A stretch of DNA of 64,000 bases, from the NCBI GenBank assembly GCA_963931995.1, contig OZ008368.1, forward strand, positions 88,497,880 through 88,561,879. Direction: 5' to 3'. Positions 46,666-58,620 of the stretch are shown here, in pieces. Both the position numbers and the translations under genes were made by a program. The DNA comes from Phaonia tiefii (lineage: Eukaryota; Arthropoda; Insecta; Diptera; Muscidae). Positions within the stretch are counted from its first letter, which is position 1, and the number at the start of each line of letters is the position of its first letter. The notes under the pieces are model-generated. The model ran no database searches. It saw nothing but the letters and a program-made list of their open reading frames with translations, and was not told the DNA's origin.

Positions 46666-49600
46666 TTAGAAGATTGTCGTCAAACCGCTCCTAGACGGGT
46701 GCTCTCAGATCGAAACCAAAGGAATGTTCTCAATACATTTCCAGAAGGGTAACTTCAACCATTGCAAACTATTCCCAGAAGTGTGTTCTCAACGCGTGGA
46801 TAAATTGAAGTTGTTACTTTAAATTAAATTATTTTGTATCATAAGAAAACCAATGAAGAATCTGAATTCAAACCCCAAAGAAGGGTATACCATTCTGTTC
46901 TTATTTCGGAAGGTTTAGTGGATCTTAATGAAAGACCCTGGAATAACTGAGCTTACCTCAGCCTTTGACAAAACCACGTTACAATTTATATGTTATCTTC
47001 TGCTTACATCCTGCATCTCAAACCATCTAATTTCCATTAAAGTGGACCATTGTCATTCATTTTGTGCTAATCCTCGTCCAAATACATTGTCATCACTTTC
47101 TAGCAAAAAGTAAGTTATCATGCCTTCAGTTATATGGAAGAATGGGTCAGTAATAAGACTGATCCATTAAACGCTACCAACAACCAAGGAGAACCGATAA
47201 GCATATATAGCTTTTGTAGGTATTTACCAGCATATTGTAAGTTTGTAGCAATTTCTCGTTGACTTTTGATTGATTTACAATCCCCGAAGCAGCTTTGCAT
47301 ACCATTCAGGTACAAGCCTGTGGAATTTTATTTAAATTGGGCCGGAGAGTAAGAAATGCTTAATTAATTCCGAAGTGTGGTTTAGCATTTGTTTCCTGTG
47401 CATTAACAGGGTATTACAGGATCTCTCACAATAAGTTTTATTTGATTAATCAGATTCTACTTATAGTATTTACAAAGATAAAAGAGAGAAAGTTTGCTCT
47501 CTCCGAAAGTCAAAATTCCTCCAATTGACTATCAATGAAACATAATCAACAACAGTTTTCTTCTAAATATATCCCGATATTCGTTAGATTACCATGTCAT
47601 TACTATTGGAATATCTAACATCAGAAGTCAAGCTCATTTGATATTGCACACTACAGAATGAAAAAGCCTAAACGTTTATATATATTGCGTCCAATTATAT
47701 TGCTTCCAATATTGCATGCCTATATTCATACAATTCAACTTCTTAAGTATCAATGTTACGCAAGCGCACCAGTGCCCATTTAATATCATTAATATTAATC
47801 ATACGCTTTAAAGACAACTATTACAATAATTATTAATTTGGACATTTATTAGGACTGTTCTCGTATTTAAAACTATCCTTTCTGGCTAAACTTTGTGATA
47901 CCGAGGGTATTTAGAGCCTGTGAAACCAATTAGTTTTGATATTTAATTTATCTCTTGGTGACCACAACTACATAAAAAAATTAAATCAGCTCTTTTTTTA
48001 ATATAACCAGAAACATTATTGAATCATGCCCAATATGAAAACTACCACAAATGTATGTAACGTTAAAATACAATTTGTGTACAATTAAAAAAGGTCCATC
48101 GGTGTTATGATGACATTACAAGTTTACACAAATTGACAGAATTTCAGTGTCATAAAAAACTACGTAATGATTAAATATTGATTGGAAATATTTGCAAAAA
48201 TTTTATACGCAATGCAGACATTTTTCAATTATGGTAACAAATTAGTATTCTAATTCTATCCATATTAAATGCATATTAGCAAACATTTCTATTATATAGG
48301 GAAATATGAATTTATGAATTTAAAATGTTCAAGGAAATCAGGATTTGGAAATATGAATTTATGAATTTTAAATGTTCAACATAGAAGTCATGCAAAATAT
48401 ATAACAAAGCCAAATCTAACAAAACATTAGCAACATTTTCACTTTATGTGTTACAAATAAGCATGATGAACAAAAATGCCTGTTTCCATTGATTTGGTAT
48501 ATTTTTGTGATTAACAGCATATCTAACCCACTCTTTAACACCACACACAAAGAAGCGATTCGTTGTCAGAACTATATTTACAGCCAACTAAAATTTGGCG
48601 GTTCCTTGGACTATCACATTACGAGTACTCAGTTGTGATTACTAATAATTGTGATCTTTATTACCAAATGTTGTGCATATCAATTTATTTGTAATTCAGT
48701 TTTGGTTGCAAGGACTGAAATATTTAGTTGAAGCCACAGCAACAAGAAATAAATGTGATCAGTCAATCGAGTTTTAGTTCTAGCAATCAAATTATCCTGT
48801 AGTGGTGAATATTCAATTAGTTGTATGAACAAAAAATGTAAAAACTAATTCGGTTGTACCAAATAATATATTGGTATGCTAAACTAAAGTAACTACTTGA
48901 ATTTGATGGCTGCCACAACCATTTAGTGATGCTTTAACCCCTTATGCATTTTATAGAAAAAAAGTAAAAAAAATAACTTTTTATTAAAATTGTGTATTTT
49001 ATTTTTAAATATAAACAAAATTATTATTATTTGTCGTCAGAGTTCGTATTTCGTGCCCATATTTTTTTATCGAAAATATGACACAATTTCTATATCTCGA
49101 AATTTTCTAAATTTTTCATATTTTCGATCAAAAATGGGGATGGGATGGGATCATATGTATGTTTAAGTTAATTTGTGCCATCCAAAATAATAGTTCCTCC
49201 AGCCAAGTGTCCACAATTGTCTGCATGTGTTTGTGAAGGCGTCAATAGTGGCGTCATATTCAACGATTATGTTTAAAAGTCTCACTTCACCTCAATTTAT
49301 GATAATATATATTCTTCGCTGGCTGATATCTATATCTATACAATTTATTGTTTTTTCACAACTTTGTTTATCACTTTCTGTTTAAAATATTAGTTTTCCT
49401 GTAAAGTCCTCGTGTAACATTCCAATGTACGTAGTTTCTCTTTAACAGCAAAGCCGAACTACATAAATTTGTAACAAGTGTTTCTGTAACAGAAACCAAA
49501 TTATGATTACAGTAACTAATATTTGAATACGAATTCTAATATTGTACTTTTTATTAGTTGTATCTTCCGTTTCAGATGAATGAGGATTTTGGAAAACTCT

Positions 49601-49867
49601 AATTGGTTAATACAACTAAAATTCGGTAGTTGCAACTTGTATTTATTAAGACCGATTTTTAATCAGTCAATAACATCGACAAATAATCCTGATGTTTGAC
49701 AATTATGAATTCTGGTCGAAATATGGACTTTATCATGGTATTTCCAATGCCTGAATTGATTTCCAACTAATCTTTTCCCTGTGTGCAGAGTGTATTTTAC
49801 AGATTCTTCCCAATTCCAATATTTTCCTAATGCCTTACTTTTCGGATTGTAAAATGAAATAAGTTTT
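46666..49867. other. Unassigned AT-rich DNA
   Basis: No coding domain recognised. A 32-bp segment containing GAAATATGAATTTATGAATT is tandemly repeated at 48301 and 48348. TTCGGTTGT-type phrases like those at 1480-1880 occur near 48850 and 49610. Confidence 0.4.
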
Positions 49868-50003
49868 CTTACGAAAGTTCTTTTAACTCGTGGTTTCAAT
49901 TTCTTCTGCTACAGTTCTCGTTTTTCAATCATTTTCTTCTTTCCTAGGGTTTACATATATACTTATACTCTGCAATTCAATGTTGTATACTCAAAACCCA
50001 ACA
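49868..50003 (-). repeat. 3' LTR segment
   Basis: ~136 bp similar to 56976-57116 with scattered differences, ending (plus strand) CAAAACCCAACA. Homology stops near 49868, where the LTR appears truncated or replaced. Confidence 0.75.
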
Positions 50004-50006
50004 GAT

Positions 50007-50016
50007 CTTCCCCTCT
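50007..50016 (-). promoter_or_regulatory. Polypurine tract
   Basis: AGAGGGGAAG on the minus strand, directly before the 3' LTR start. This is the position where plus-strand DNA synthesis is primed in LTR elements. Confidence 0.7.
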
Positions 50017-50091
50017 AACTATTGTGAGTTACAATATACTACAGAATTTTAAATACACCTAGAATCATACAGCAAATTCAAATTTATTACT

Positions 50092-51345
50092 CTATATAAT
50101 GCTATAGATACTTTGGCTTTGTGTAATTCTGACTGGACGTCGGGACCCCTCACCAATAACCACATCCTGTTCAGATATGCACTTATTCCGCGATGATGGC
50201 GACGTCGAAAATTGCGATGGCAAATCAAGACATTGTTCCTCCATGACAACCGCCGGTGCTATTTCGTTATCTCGCGTTTCATGCCCACATTGTTCCGCAT
50301 TTCTAGATTCATCAATTTGATCATTCTTCTTCGTCTTCATTGCTACATCCGACCATCATCTAGTAACACTTCGTAATTTAATTGCCCAATTCTTTTCGTT
50401 ATTCGTCCAAACTGCCACTTATCGTTGGATAAATAGTCACGAACTGCAACTCTCTCTTCCTCCTCGAATGGTTTTGAAATCGTTACACTTCCATCGTTTG
50501 ATTTTTCTATACTTTGTGGTAATAATAAACCTAAACGGTTCTGAATCTGTCTACCCAACATTAACATCGATGGTGATTTTCCTGTTTGCATATGAATGGA
50601 TCGGCGGTAAGCCAGTAAAATACTTCAGTTTTCAAGTTCTGAGATGTGCATTTCAATGATTTCAATGCTTTCAATTTATTCTTAATTGTCTGTACGAATC
50701 TTTCAGCCAGGCTGTTTGTTGCCGGGTTGTATGGGGCGCCTTGTTTGTGTTTTATTCCGTTATCTTTTAAGAATTTTTGAAACTGTCCTGAATGGAATTG
50801 TGTGCCATTGGTCATTTACTAAGGCGTTTGGAATACCTATTCTCGAAAAAATTTCGCGACAAACTTCAATTCTCGTTTCTGTAGTTATATTAGGTATCAC
50901 ACATACTTCCGGCCACTTTTTAGAGCATCCACTAGAACAAATAAATATTTGCCCAGTATTGGGCCAGCAAAGTCCACGCGTACGCGTTCAAATGGTTTAC
51001 TCGCTATGTTCCAACAGTATTTTGGTTTTTGTTTGGATGGCTCTGTTCTCGTTATTTGACATCCCATATAATTTTTTACCAAATCATCGATATCACTGTC
51101 CAACTTAGGCCACCAGCAATATCCGCGAGCTAGGCTTTTCATTTTGTTCATTCCAAAATGTGCAGAATGTAGTTCTTGCCATACCCTTTTTCGAAAGAAT
51201 GTTGGGATGTATACGCGTACTCCTCGAACAAAACATCCTTGTTGCAGACTGAACTCTGTTTGTTGGATCCCAAACCGATCCCTGCCTGGGCAGTGACGGC
51301 TATATTTTAAGCAGTCAATTAGTAAATGAATTTCCTTTTCTTTGA
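50092..51345 (-). pseudogene. Gypsy integrase and C-terminal module, broken
   Basis: From the right, the zinc-binding HHCC part gives LHSAHFGMNKMKSLARGY followed by WWPKLDSDIDDLV. One cysteine of the CxxC pair is changed (NYMGC). The core begins KPFERVRVDFAGP. The second catalytic motif reads MTNGTQFHSGQF, so the aspartate before NG appears lost. The glutamate is kept in SLAERFVQTIKNKL. A GPY/F-type module follows at 50343-50591 (RVAVRDYLSNDKWQFGRITK). The tail ends near 50092. The protein would insert the DNA copy into the genome; this one is inactive. Confidence 0.85.
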
Positions 51346-51357
51346 CGTTTCCTCACT

Positions 51358-51369
51358 TAACTCGCTAAC
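51358..51369. repeat. Target duplication of nested LINE, left
   Basis: TAACTCGCTAAC, identical to 53291-53302; the Gypsy sequence resumes on either side. Confidence 0.93.
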
Positions 51370-53290
51370 TTACTTACTTACTTATCCGGTCTCGGAGAAT
51401 CCCGGGAGGTCAGGGACCTTATAAAACGAAGATAACATATTTCGCCAACCAGTTCGATCTTTTGCTTTATTTCTCCAGTTGGCAATACTAAGTGTACGCT
51501 GGGATTCGTCAACCTGATCCCTCCAGCGGAGTCTTGGTCTACCTATTTTCCGTCTTCCTTCGGTTTCGAAAACCCTTCGTGCTGGTTAGTCTTCATCCAT
51601 TCTACTGACATGGCCTAGCCAGCGCAATCGCTTTATCTTGATCCGCTTAACTATGTCAATCTCAGGATAAAGCTCATACAGCTCATGATTCATGCGTCGC
51701 CGATACTCGCCGCTGTGCACTATAGGGCCATAAATTTTTCTGAGTATTTTTCTCTCGAAGGCTCCTACAGATGTTTCGTCTGCTTGCGATAGGACCCAGG
51801 ATTCTGCGCCATAAAGCAAGACAGGTTGAATAAGAGTCTGGTACAGCTGGACTTTTGTTATCTCTAAAGTGCTCGCTTAGCCCAAAATAACATCTATTCG
51901 CAAGCACAATTCTCCGCTTGATTTCAAGGCTGACGTTGTTGTTTTTGTTCACGGCAGATCCGAGGTATATATATTCGTCCAATACCTCTAAGTTATAACG
52001 GTTATCAACATTCACGATTTTGTCTAATCGCGTGGAGGCCCTGTTTCGTTGAAACCATTAATTTTGTCTTGTCCTCATTTACCGTCAGACCCACTTTTGC
52101 CGACTCCTTCTCAATTCTCGAAAAAACCGCAGTAACTTCTCTAATTGTGCGCCTAATGATATCTATATCATCAGCAGACGCGAGCAGCATGTGACTTTTG
52201 CTGCTGATGATTTTATTCATGTTGACTGCAGCTTTTCTCATAATGATCTCCATTAAGATGTTAAAGAGATCGCACGATAGGGTGTCGCCTTGCCTGAGGC
52301 CTCGCTTAGTTTCGAAAGGTGCGGTAAGATCCTTACCAACTTTCACTGCGGATTCGGTGTTCGTCAAGGTCATCCTGCAAAGGCGTATGAGTTTTGCAGG
52401 AATACCAAGCTCAGACATTGCTTCATAGAGTTTCTCCCGTATCGGACTCTCGAAGGCCGCTTTATATTCGATAAATAGATGATAGGTGTCGATTTGTTTT
52501 TCGTGTGTCTTCTCCAGGATTTGGCGTAGCGTGAAAATCTGGTCAGTTGTCGAATATCCAGGCATAAAGCCACACTGGTATCGTCCAATCAGGTCAGCGA
52601 TAATTGGTTTTAGTCTTTCGCACATTATACTTGATAGAACCTTATATGCTATGGATAAAAGGCTTATTCCACTGTAGTTGGCACAAATACTCGGGTAACC
52701 TTTTTTAAATATGGGATATAGTACACTGAGACTCCAATCGCCGGGCATGCATTCATCTAACCAAATTTTGCAAATGAGCTGACGCACCTTATCAGCTCAT
52801 CGCCGCCAGCCTTAAATTGTGACCGATTGTCCCATCGTCAATGGATATCTCAGGTACTAGTAGCGCGGAGAAGTGCTCTGTCCATATTCCCAACATGCTC
52901 TGCACATCTGCGACGAGATTTCCGTCCTTTCCTTTACAGAAGGGGGGCCCTGAACCCATCCATTAGTTCCGTTTTTAAATTTTTGGTAGAATTTTCGGGC
53001 TTCGTTCTTCCTTCTGTATGTCTCAATTTACTCACTCTCGCGCTTTCTCCACTGCCGTTTATTACGCCTAAAGAGACGGTTTATCTCCTTTATTTTCTCC
53101 CTATACCGCTCAGTTGCAGCTCGCGTTGCAATTGACTGAAGCATTACCATACGTGCAGCCTTTTTTGTCATTTGCAATGCGACACTCTTCATCGTACCAC
53201 GGTTTATTGCGAAGCGGTTTTTCGAAACCAAGTACGGTTGTTGCGGCAGTTTTTATGGAGTCGGAAATGGGTTTCCACTGCGCATCAGGA
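51370..53290 (-). mobile_element. 5'-truncated LINE, copy C, inserted in Gypsy
   Basis: 1921 bp of the same family as copy A, better preserved. The longest frame is 52005-52787 (260 codons): KIWLDECMPGDWSLSVLYPI, YQCGFMPGYSTTDQIFTLRQ, HLFIEYKAAFESP and ETKRGLRQGDTLSCDLFN. The catalytic YADD box reads SADD in LLASADDIDII. After a frame change at ~52010 come VNKNNNVSLEIKRRIVLANR and the C-terminal MNHELYELYPEIDIVKRIKI. The linker at 52827-53231 ends RFAINRG near the truncation. A (TAAG)n tail lies at 51370-51381. The exact 12-bp duplication proves integration by target-primed reverse transcription. Confidence 0.95.
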
Positions 53291-53302
53291 TAACTCGCTA
53301 AC
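53291..53302. repeat. Target duplication of nested LINE, right
   Basis: TAACTCGCTAAC, identical to 51358-51369. Confidence 0.93.
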
Positions 53303-54640
53303 AGTCACTGGTAAATTTTGAATTCGTTCGTTTTCTATTACATTGACTTCATCCAAATTGTTATTTGTAACCATTTCTGGTAATCTGGCGATAGCATCAG
53401 CATTCGAATTTTCTTTTGATCTCCTAACTTCAATTTCGTAGTCGTAGGATTGCAGATATATCGCATATTGTTGCATACGGATGGCTGATAACGTTTCCAG
53501 TCCTTTCATTGGTGAAAATACCTTTGAGACTGGTTTGTTGTCAGTTACGATATTTATATAAACTTACGACCAAAAAGGTATTGGTAAAATGTTGTCACCC
53601 AAAATATGATTGCTCACGCTTTCTTGCCAATATGTCTGCATTTTTGCTGTGTAATAGATAATGTTTGCGAGGCGAATTGTATAGGGCGCTCAGACCCATC
53701 TGAAAATCTGTGGCTTAATATGGCTCCCACGCCATAGGGACTTGCATCTACCGCCAAAAGTAATAATAAGTTTGGGTTGTAATGCACTTACATGCATCTG
53801 GCGTGTTGTATCATTAAATGATTTTTCGCAGTCCTTACTCCAAACAAAAGGACGCCTTTCCGCAACAACTTGTTCGTCGGGTATAATATTGTGCTTAAAT
53901 TATGAATAAATCGACCATAGTGATTGATCATACCAACAAAAGCTCTAATTTCCTCTACATTAGTAGGCCTCTTCATATTCTGCATTGTAGTAATTTTTCC
54001 ATTCATTTTCCCAATTTCGTTTTTATTAATCGAGTATCCACAGTATTCTATTTCATCTTTCATCCAATCAGACTTCTCCACATTTGTGCGCATATTGTGT
54101 TCTGCTAATCTCCGTAAAACTTCGTCAAATCTCTTGAGATGTAATTTATCATTTCCCGCTGTTATTTTGATATCGTCGAGCAATACAGATATTCCCGGGA
54201 TATCCTGGAGCAACTTTTCTATGAACCGTTGCCATTTTACAGGGCCACAGGCCACTCCAAACATCATTCGAGTGGGCATAGATAATCCTTTGTTAGTAGT
54301 AATTGTTAAATACTTTCGATCTTCTAAGTACGCCTGAGATAAATCTATCGTTGTAAATTTTTTTCCTCTTGACATGGTACTGAACAGTTCCTCAAACGTT
54401 GGTAATGGGTGTTCATCAACCACCGTGACAGGATTTACCGCAATCTTGTAATCCCCGCATATTCGAACACACATGTTTTCTTTGGTACCACCACTATTGG
54501 GATGGCCCACTCGCTTGAATCAACCCTTACAAGTAACCCTTCGGATACTTGTCTTTCCAGCTCCTCTTCCACCGCATCCATTAAAGCAAAGGGGACTCTT
54601 CTCGCTTTGAAAAACTTGGGGTAACATCAGGTTTTATATT
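53303..54640 (-). pseudogene. Gypsy reverse transcriptase and RNase H, broken
   Basis: The reverse transcriptase lies at 53788-54510. It has RICGDYKIAVNPV, FTTIDLSQAYLE, a FGVACGPVKWQRFIE-like block and the catalytic pair in VLLDDIKI. The connection is EEIRAFVGMINHYGRFI. RNase H is fragmentary from 53790 down to 53285, with IRMQQYAIYLQSYDYEIEV and NADAIARLP at its end. Frame changes occur near 53800 and 54510. The integrase continues left of the nested LINE. Confidence 0.88.
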
Positions 54641-54712
54641 TATTCTCGTCTGATGGCCCTTTATCTTACCTGGAGTAGGATGTTGTAACACTGCATATTT
54701 TTTTATAATAAT

Positions 54713-55430
54713 TTAGATATATTTAGATTTCGTGTCGGGTTCCAGGTTTATTTCGTGTTCGTGGCTAAAACTTTCATTGAGGATATCCACCCAGTTCAAC
54801 TTAACATTTCTTAACCATTCCCGGCCGAGAAGTGGTCTCTTAGTTGCATTTACTAGGTATAATTTTAATGGTGGTAATAACGTATCCGCAAAAAGGTGGA
54901 CAGAAACCAAAATGTAACCCACAATAGGTAGTTTATTGTCGCAAAAACCGAACACATCTTTGTCATTCTCGTGTATTCTTAAATTGCCAAAGTATTTTTT
55001 CGCATCGTCAACATTTACACTAGAAACGGGAGCACCTGTATCCATTTCAAACTTTATTAATTCTTTATTTACTTTTAGGTTGCAATATAATTTAGAACGA
55101 TCTGAGTAAAATTTACCACCGAATATCTTTACCTCCCCCTCATAAATTTGTATCATCTCCTTGGTTGTTCCACCCATTTCTCCCCCCTCTATTCGGTTCA
55201 CTTGCCGTTTATCCTTCAGACAAACCCGCCTGACCTTTAATCGAACAGAAGCTGCAAACAGTCTCCCTGTGTCTGCATTCATTTGCCAAATGTTGAAAAC
55301 TTCCACAACGATAACAATTCTTTTTAGTCGGCGCTTTCGGCATTCTTTCAAACTTTTTTTCTGTCGATCTATGACTACCGGACACCAGATGATGATATTC
55401 CGCAACTCCCCTTTCTGCGCATTCAAACGA
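54713..55430 (-). pseudogene. Gypsy protease and zinc-knuckle region, frameshifted
   Basis: Aspartic protease with the active-site triad in KFEMDTGAPVSSVN, followed by LLGREWLRNVKLNW. Upstream at ~55275-55320 a CCHC zinc knuckle (CYRCGSFQHLANEC) is readable, but in a different frame from the protease, so at least one shift separates gag from pol sequence here. Confidence 0.85.
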
Positions 55431-55460
55431 TTTCGCTGTTGTAAGTGCTGTTTCTAAGGT

Positions 55461-55926
55461 TTAATTAATTTTTCCGAGTAACCGGCTTTGTATCTTCTGG
55501 TTCTTGAGTACGAAAACAAATTGAGTTCGTAGGGCAGTATTTAAATATGTTCCAAAATTGCAGTGAATCGCCATTTTCCTTAAACCAATCAGGTATTCTT
55601 CACACGACTCTTCATCACCCTGTTTACGTAGATGAAATCTGAAGTTTTCCATAATTTCATTTGGCTTGTGGTCGTAGTATTCACCAAGAATCCTTTTGAT
55701 ATCCTTTTATCGGTAGTAATTTATCACACAACAGATTGTATGTGTTTATTCCCTTGTAATGCAGTAAGTAACTTTTTTTCTTATTCGCTTCGCAATTGAA
55801 AATTTCTAGTGGCGTCTCTAGACGTGTTACCCAACGAGACCATGTCGATACATTTGGATCAAATGCCCCTACATTGAAACCTGCCGATGGTACATGTACA
55901 CTTGATGGGGCCTGAGTATTCGCCAT
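55461..55926 (-). pseudogene. Gypsy gag region, broken
   Basis: Begins at 55926 with MANTQAPSSVHVPSAGFN and gives a capsid-like FDPNVSTWSRWVTRLE block. A break near 55680 is followed by ENFRFHLRKQGDEESCEEYL and GLRKMAIHCNFG. This pattern is typical of insect Gypsy gag capsid domains. The coding start fits the first ATG after the 5' LTR and leader. Confidence 0.8.
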
Positions 55927-56004
55927 TTTGTTTTACTTTTTTTTCTTTACATAGAATTTGTAATTTTTATATTAATGTACTTAACATTCATACGTTGCTT
56001 TCGT

Positions 56005-56105
56005 TTTGACGTAGAATACGTCTTACCTTACGGTATGAGGAGTCATGTCAGGTTTTTGACGTATAATACGTCTTACCTTACGGTATGAGGAGTCATGTCA
56101 GGTTT
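56005..56105. repeat. 50-bp tandem duplication
   Basis: Two copies, period 50, nearly identical: TTTGACGTAKAATACGTC followed by TTACCTTACGGTATGAGGAG and TCATGTCAGG. Each has internal dyads (GACGTA..TACGTC, TACCTTACGGTA). It lies in the Gypsy leader/LTR region. Confidence 0.92.
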
Positions 56106-56649
56106 TTATTGTTGTAATCTTTATTTCATTGAATTTAAGGAAACGGCTAGATGAATTTTTTTAAAATTTTTTTTGTAGGTAAATGAAGATGTTATCTTTC
56201 GTTTGATATACATTTCATATTGGTTGATATATTTCTAGTATTTTAATTTCTCAAATGCAAATTGTTTAAACACATACACTCAAACATATGTGTGGTGTTT
56301 GGTTGAGTGTTTTTGGTTGCTCAACATTGCTTAGGAACATGTATCTAGTAAAAAGGGAAACAAATAGTAAGCTAACGTAATAAAGCTTTTTTGCGAAAGC
56401 TTCAATAAATCTGTTGTAACATTAATTTTGAATTGTAAAGCGTAAAGCTTTCACACAACGCTCGAATACTAATGCGAAGACTCGATAAGGTAAACCTTTT
56501 TTAATATTGGGGCGGCCCTCTCAACATTCGCAGAACTTATTTCAATAAAAATATTAATTAAAATACATAAATTAAATTAAGTTTAAAAAAATTGAACATA
56601 ATATTTTTTTCTTTAAACGGACTTGAATCAAATGCCGTTGGTAAATATA

Positions 56650-56935
56650 AAAATTACAGCAGACAGTTGTCCGAGGCCTTCGGCCACGGACTGTCCCTGC
56701 AGGCTGTGTCAGAGATACGGCCATTAAGTTTAGCGTAGAATACGCCATCCGATAAGACAGAAAACATATACAACAATAAATGATAAATAATATAAGCAAA
56801 TGAATTTATTGTTATATATGTTTTCTGTCTTATCGGATGGCGTATTCTACGTTAAACTTAATGGCCGTGTCTCTGACACAGCCTGCAGGGTCAGTCCGTG
56901 GCCGAAGGCCTCGGACAACTGTCTGCTGTAATTTT
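56650..56935. mobile_element. Near-perfect palindrome with ~131-bp arms
   Basis: Left arm 56650-56780 and right arm 56804-56935 pair with only a few mismatches. The ends read AAATTACAGCAGACAGTTGT and the loop is ~23 bp. Non-coding, inserted in the Gypsy 5' LTR. Probably a MITE or foldback element; its family is unknown. Confidence 0.92.
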
Positions 56936-56975
56936 TTCTAATTGTTTACATTTCCTTTTTTTATTACATAGATTT

Positions 56976-57116
56976 TCTTACAAAAGTTCTGTAAACTCGT
57001 GGTTTCAATTCATTCTGCTTCAGTTCTCGTTTTACAATCATTTTCTTATTTCCTAGGGTTACCATATACATATACTCATAGTCTGCAATTCAATATTGTA
57101 TACTCAAAACCCAACA
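56976..57116 (-). repeat. 5' LTR segment
   Basis: Matches 49868-50003; ends (plus strand) CAAAACCCAACA. The LTR continues left of the palindrome for an undetermined length. Confidence 0.75.
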
Positions 57117-57676
57117 CTTACATACTCTAATTTAACAAACGACTCCCTGAAAATGCATCCACAAGGTCAACCAAAATATTCACATAGTCGACCTCTATTC
57201 AGTTTTGAGCTCAAGTGTATAGATTTTTGATTAGCAAGCCGCCAGAATCCTATAAACGTCTTGTGATGCATCGTGATAAATTTTTTGACACGAGTCTTTT
57301 TCAAGTGAGTGCAAGATTTTGCGGTATTCAACTATAATTAATTTCTCAATTTTAATAATAAGTGTGAATACACACTTACGTGACATACAGTGGGGCCGAT
57401 TGGCAAATTCACGGTACTTATATCACAAGTCGTAAAGTATTGTTCTGACTATTTTGATCTGTGGCATTACCGTTGGTGCCACATGGTGTCAAAGTTGACC
57501 ACATGGTGTCAAAGTTGAAGCTTTCATAGCCTGGTACTTCATATTCACACCCCTATTCTGTGTATGTGGTAACAATCAAATAGAAACCACAAAATTGTAT
57601 CTGGTATTCTGGCAACACGGTGACAACGAAAAATTCACCTCGTAACAAATAATTCACCCCACAATAACAGGTTGTC
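57117..57676. other. Unassigned DNA
   Basis: Nothing recognised; includes a short direct repeat CCACATGGTGTCAAAGTTGA near 57478 and 57499. Confidence 0.4.
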
Positions 57677-57684
57677 AATAGCAG

Positions 57685-57970
57685 GCCCGTCGGTGGTGCA
57701 ATGGTGCGCGGCTCTTGTACATGAGATCCTGGGTTCGAACCCTGCTCTGACCACCTTAAAATTTCTTTCGGCGGCGGTCACCTTGCATAGTGGAGGCGAC
57801 ACTATCGAGTATATAGCCATGAAAAAGCTTCTCAAAATACCGTTCGGAATCGGTGTAAAACTGTAGGTCTCAATCAGTGACTGAAAACTGGAAAGCGCAC
57901 AGCTCAGTGATTGTGAGAAGTTCTTCCCTGTCCCTTCATGGGATGTAATGGGAAACCATTTATTTATTTT
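57685..57970 (+). mobile_element. tRNA-derived SINE, copy 6
   Basis: B box GGGTTCGAACCC at 57732-57743; ends AACCATTTATTTATTTT. An 8-bp flank AATAGCAG is repeated at 57677-57684 and 57971-57978. A few bases of the A-box region are missing (CAATGGTGCGCGG). Confidence 0.93.
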
Positions 57971-58330
57971 AATAGCAGAGACAAGAAAACAACAACATAT
58001 GGTTTTATGCACTGTCCGATCAACATTAAAATTTCACCACCGACGAAAGCTTTGGCGCTGAGTACAAAGAGTCTTGAGATATAGGCCTTTAAAGCTTAAG
58101 TATATAATCGTTCTTATCTCCGGTATTTATAATCTTATCTGGTTGAAATGTGTTTCATTACAAAGGCCTTTCTAAGGTCTATAAATCAGTGCATAAACAC
58201 ATTTATTTTTATTAACCATTGGGGAGCTAATTAAAAAAAAATATTTTGTAACCTCTCTTTTCTGTTGAATTTTTGTTTTTTTTTATTTGACATTCTGTAA
58301 AATTCGTTCTTTATATTTATTTTACGTAAG

Positions 58331-58620
58331 TGGCCATCGGTGGTGCAATGGTTAGTGTGCGCGGCTCTTGCACATGAGATCCTGGGTTCGAACCCGGCTC
58401 TGACCACCTTCAAATTTTCTTTCGGCGGCGGCCACCTCGCATAGTGACGGCGACACTATCGAGTATCTAGCCATGAAAAAGCTTCTCAAATTACCGTTCG
58501 GAATCGGTGTAAAACTGTAGGTCCCAATCAGTGAGTGAAAACTGGAAAGCGCACAGGTCAGTGATTGTGAGAAGTTCTCCCCAGTCCCTTCATGGGATGT
58601 AATGGGAAACCATTTATTTT
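58331..58620 (+). mobile_element. tRNA-derived SINE, copy 7
   Basis: Starts TGGCCATCGGTGGTGCAATG, B box GGGTTCGAACCC at 58386-58397, full conserved body, ends AACCATTTATTTTTATTTT. Close in sequence to copies 5 and 6. No target duplication was recognised. Confidence 0.94.

Larger units (their letters stand above)
49868..57116 (-). mobile_element. Gypsy-type LTR retrotransposon with nested insertions
   Basis: Reverse-strand element with gag, protease, reverse transcriptase, RNase H, integrase and a post-integrase module in Gypsy order. LTR-homologous ends lie at 49868-50003 and 56976-57116, both beginning TGTTGGGTTTTGAG when read on the minus strand. A LINE (51370-53290) splits pol between RNase H and integrase. 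A palindrome (56650-56935) sits in the 5' LTR region. No envelope-like gene is seen. Every coding segment has stops or shifts, so it is dead. The 3' LTR outer boundary is unclear. Confidence 0.88.

Noticed and set aside
49663..49899. 78-codon minus-strand frame as an envelope-like or extra Gypsy gene
   Set aside because: Its right third is LTR sequence, and no transmembrane or signal segment is visible.
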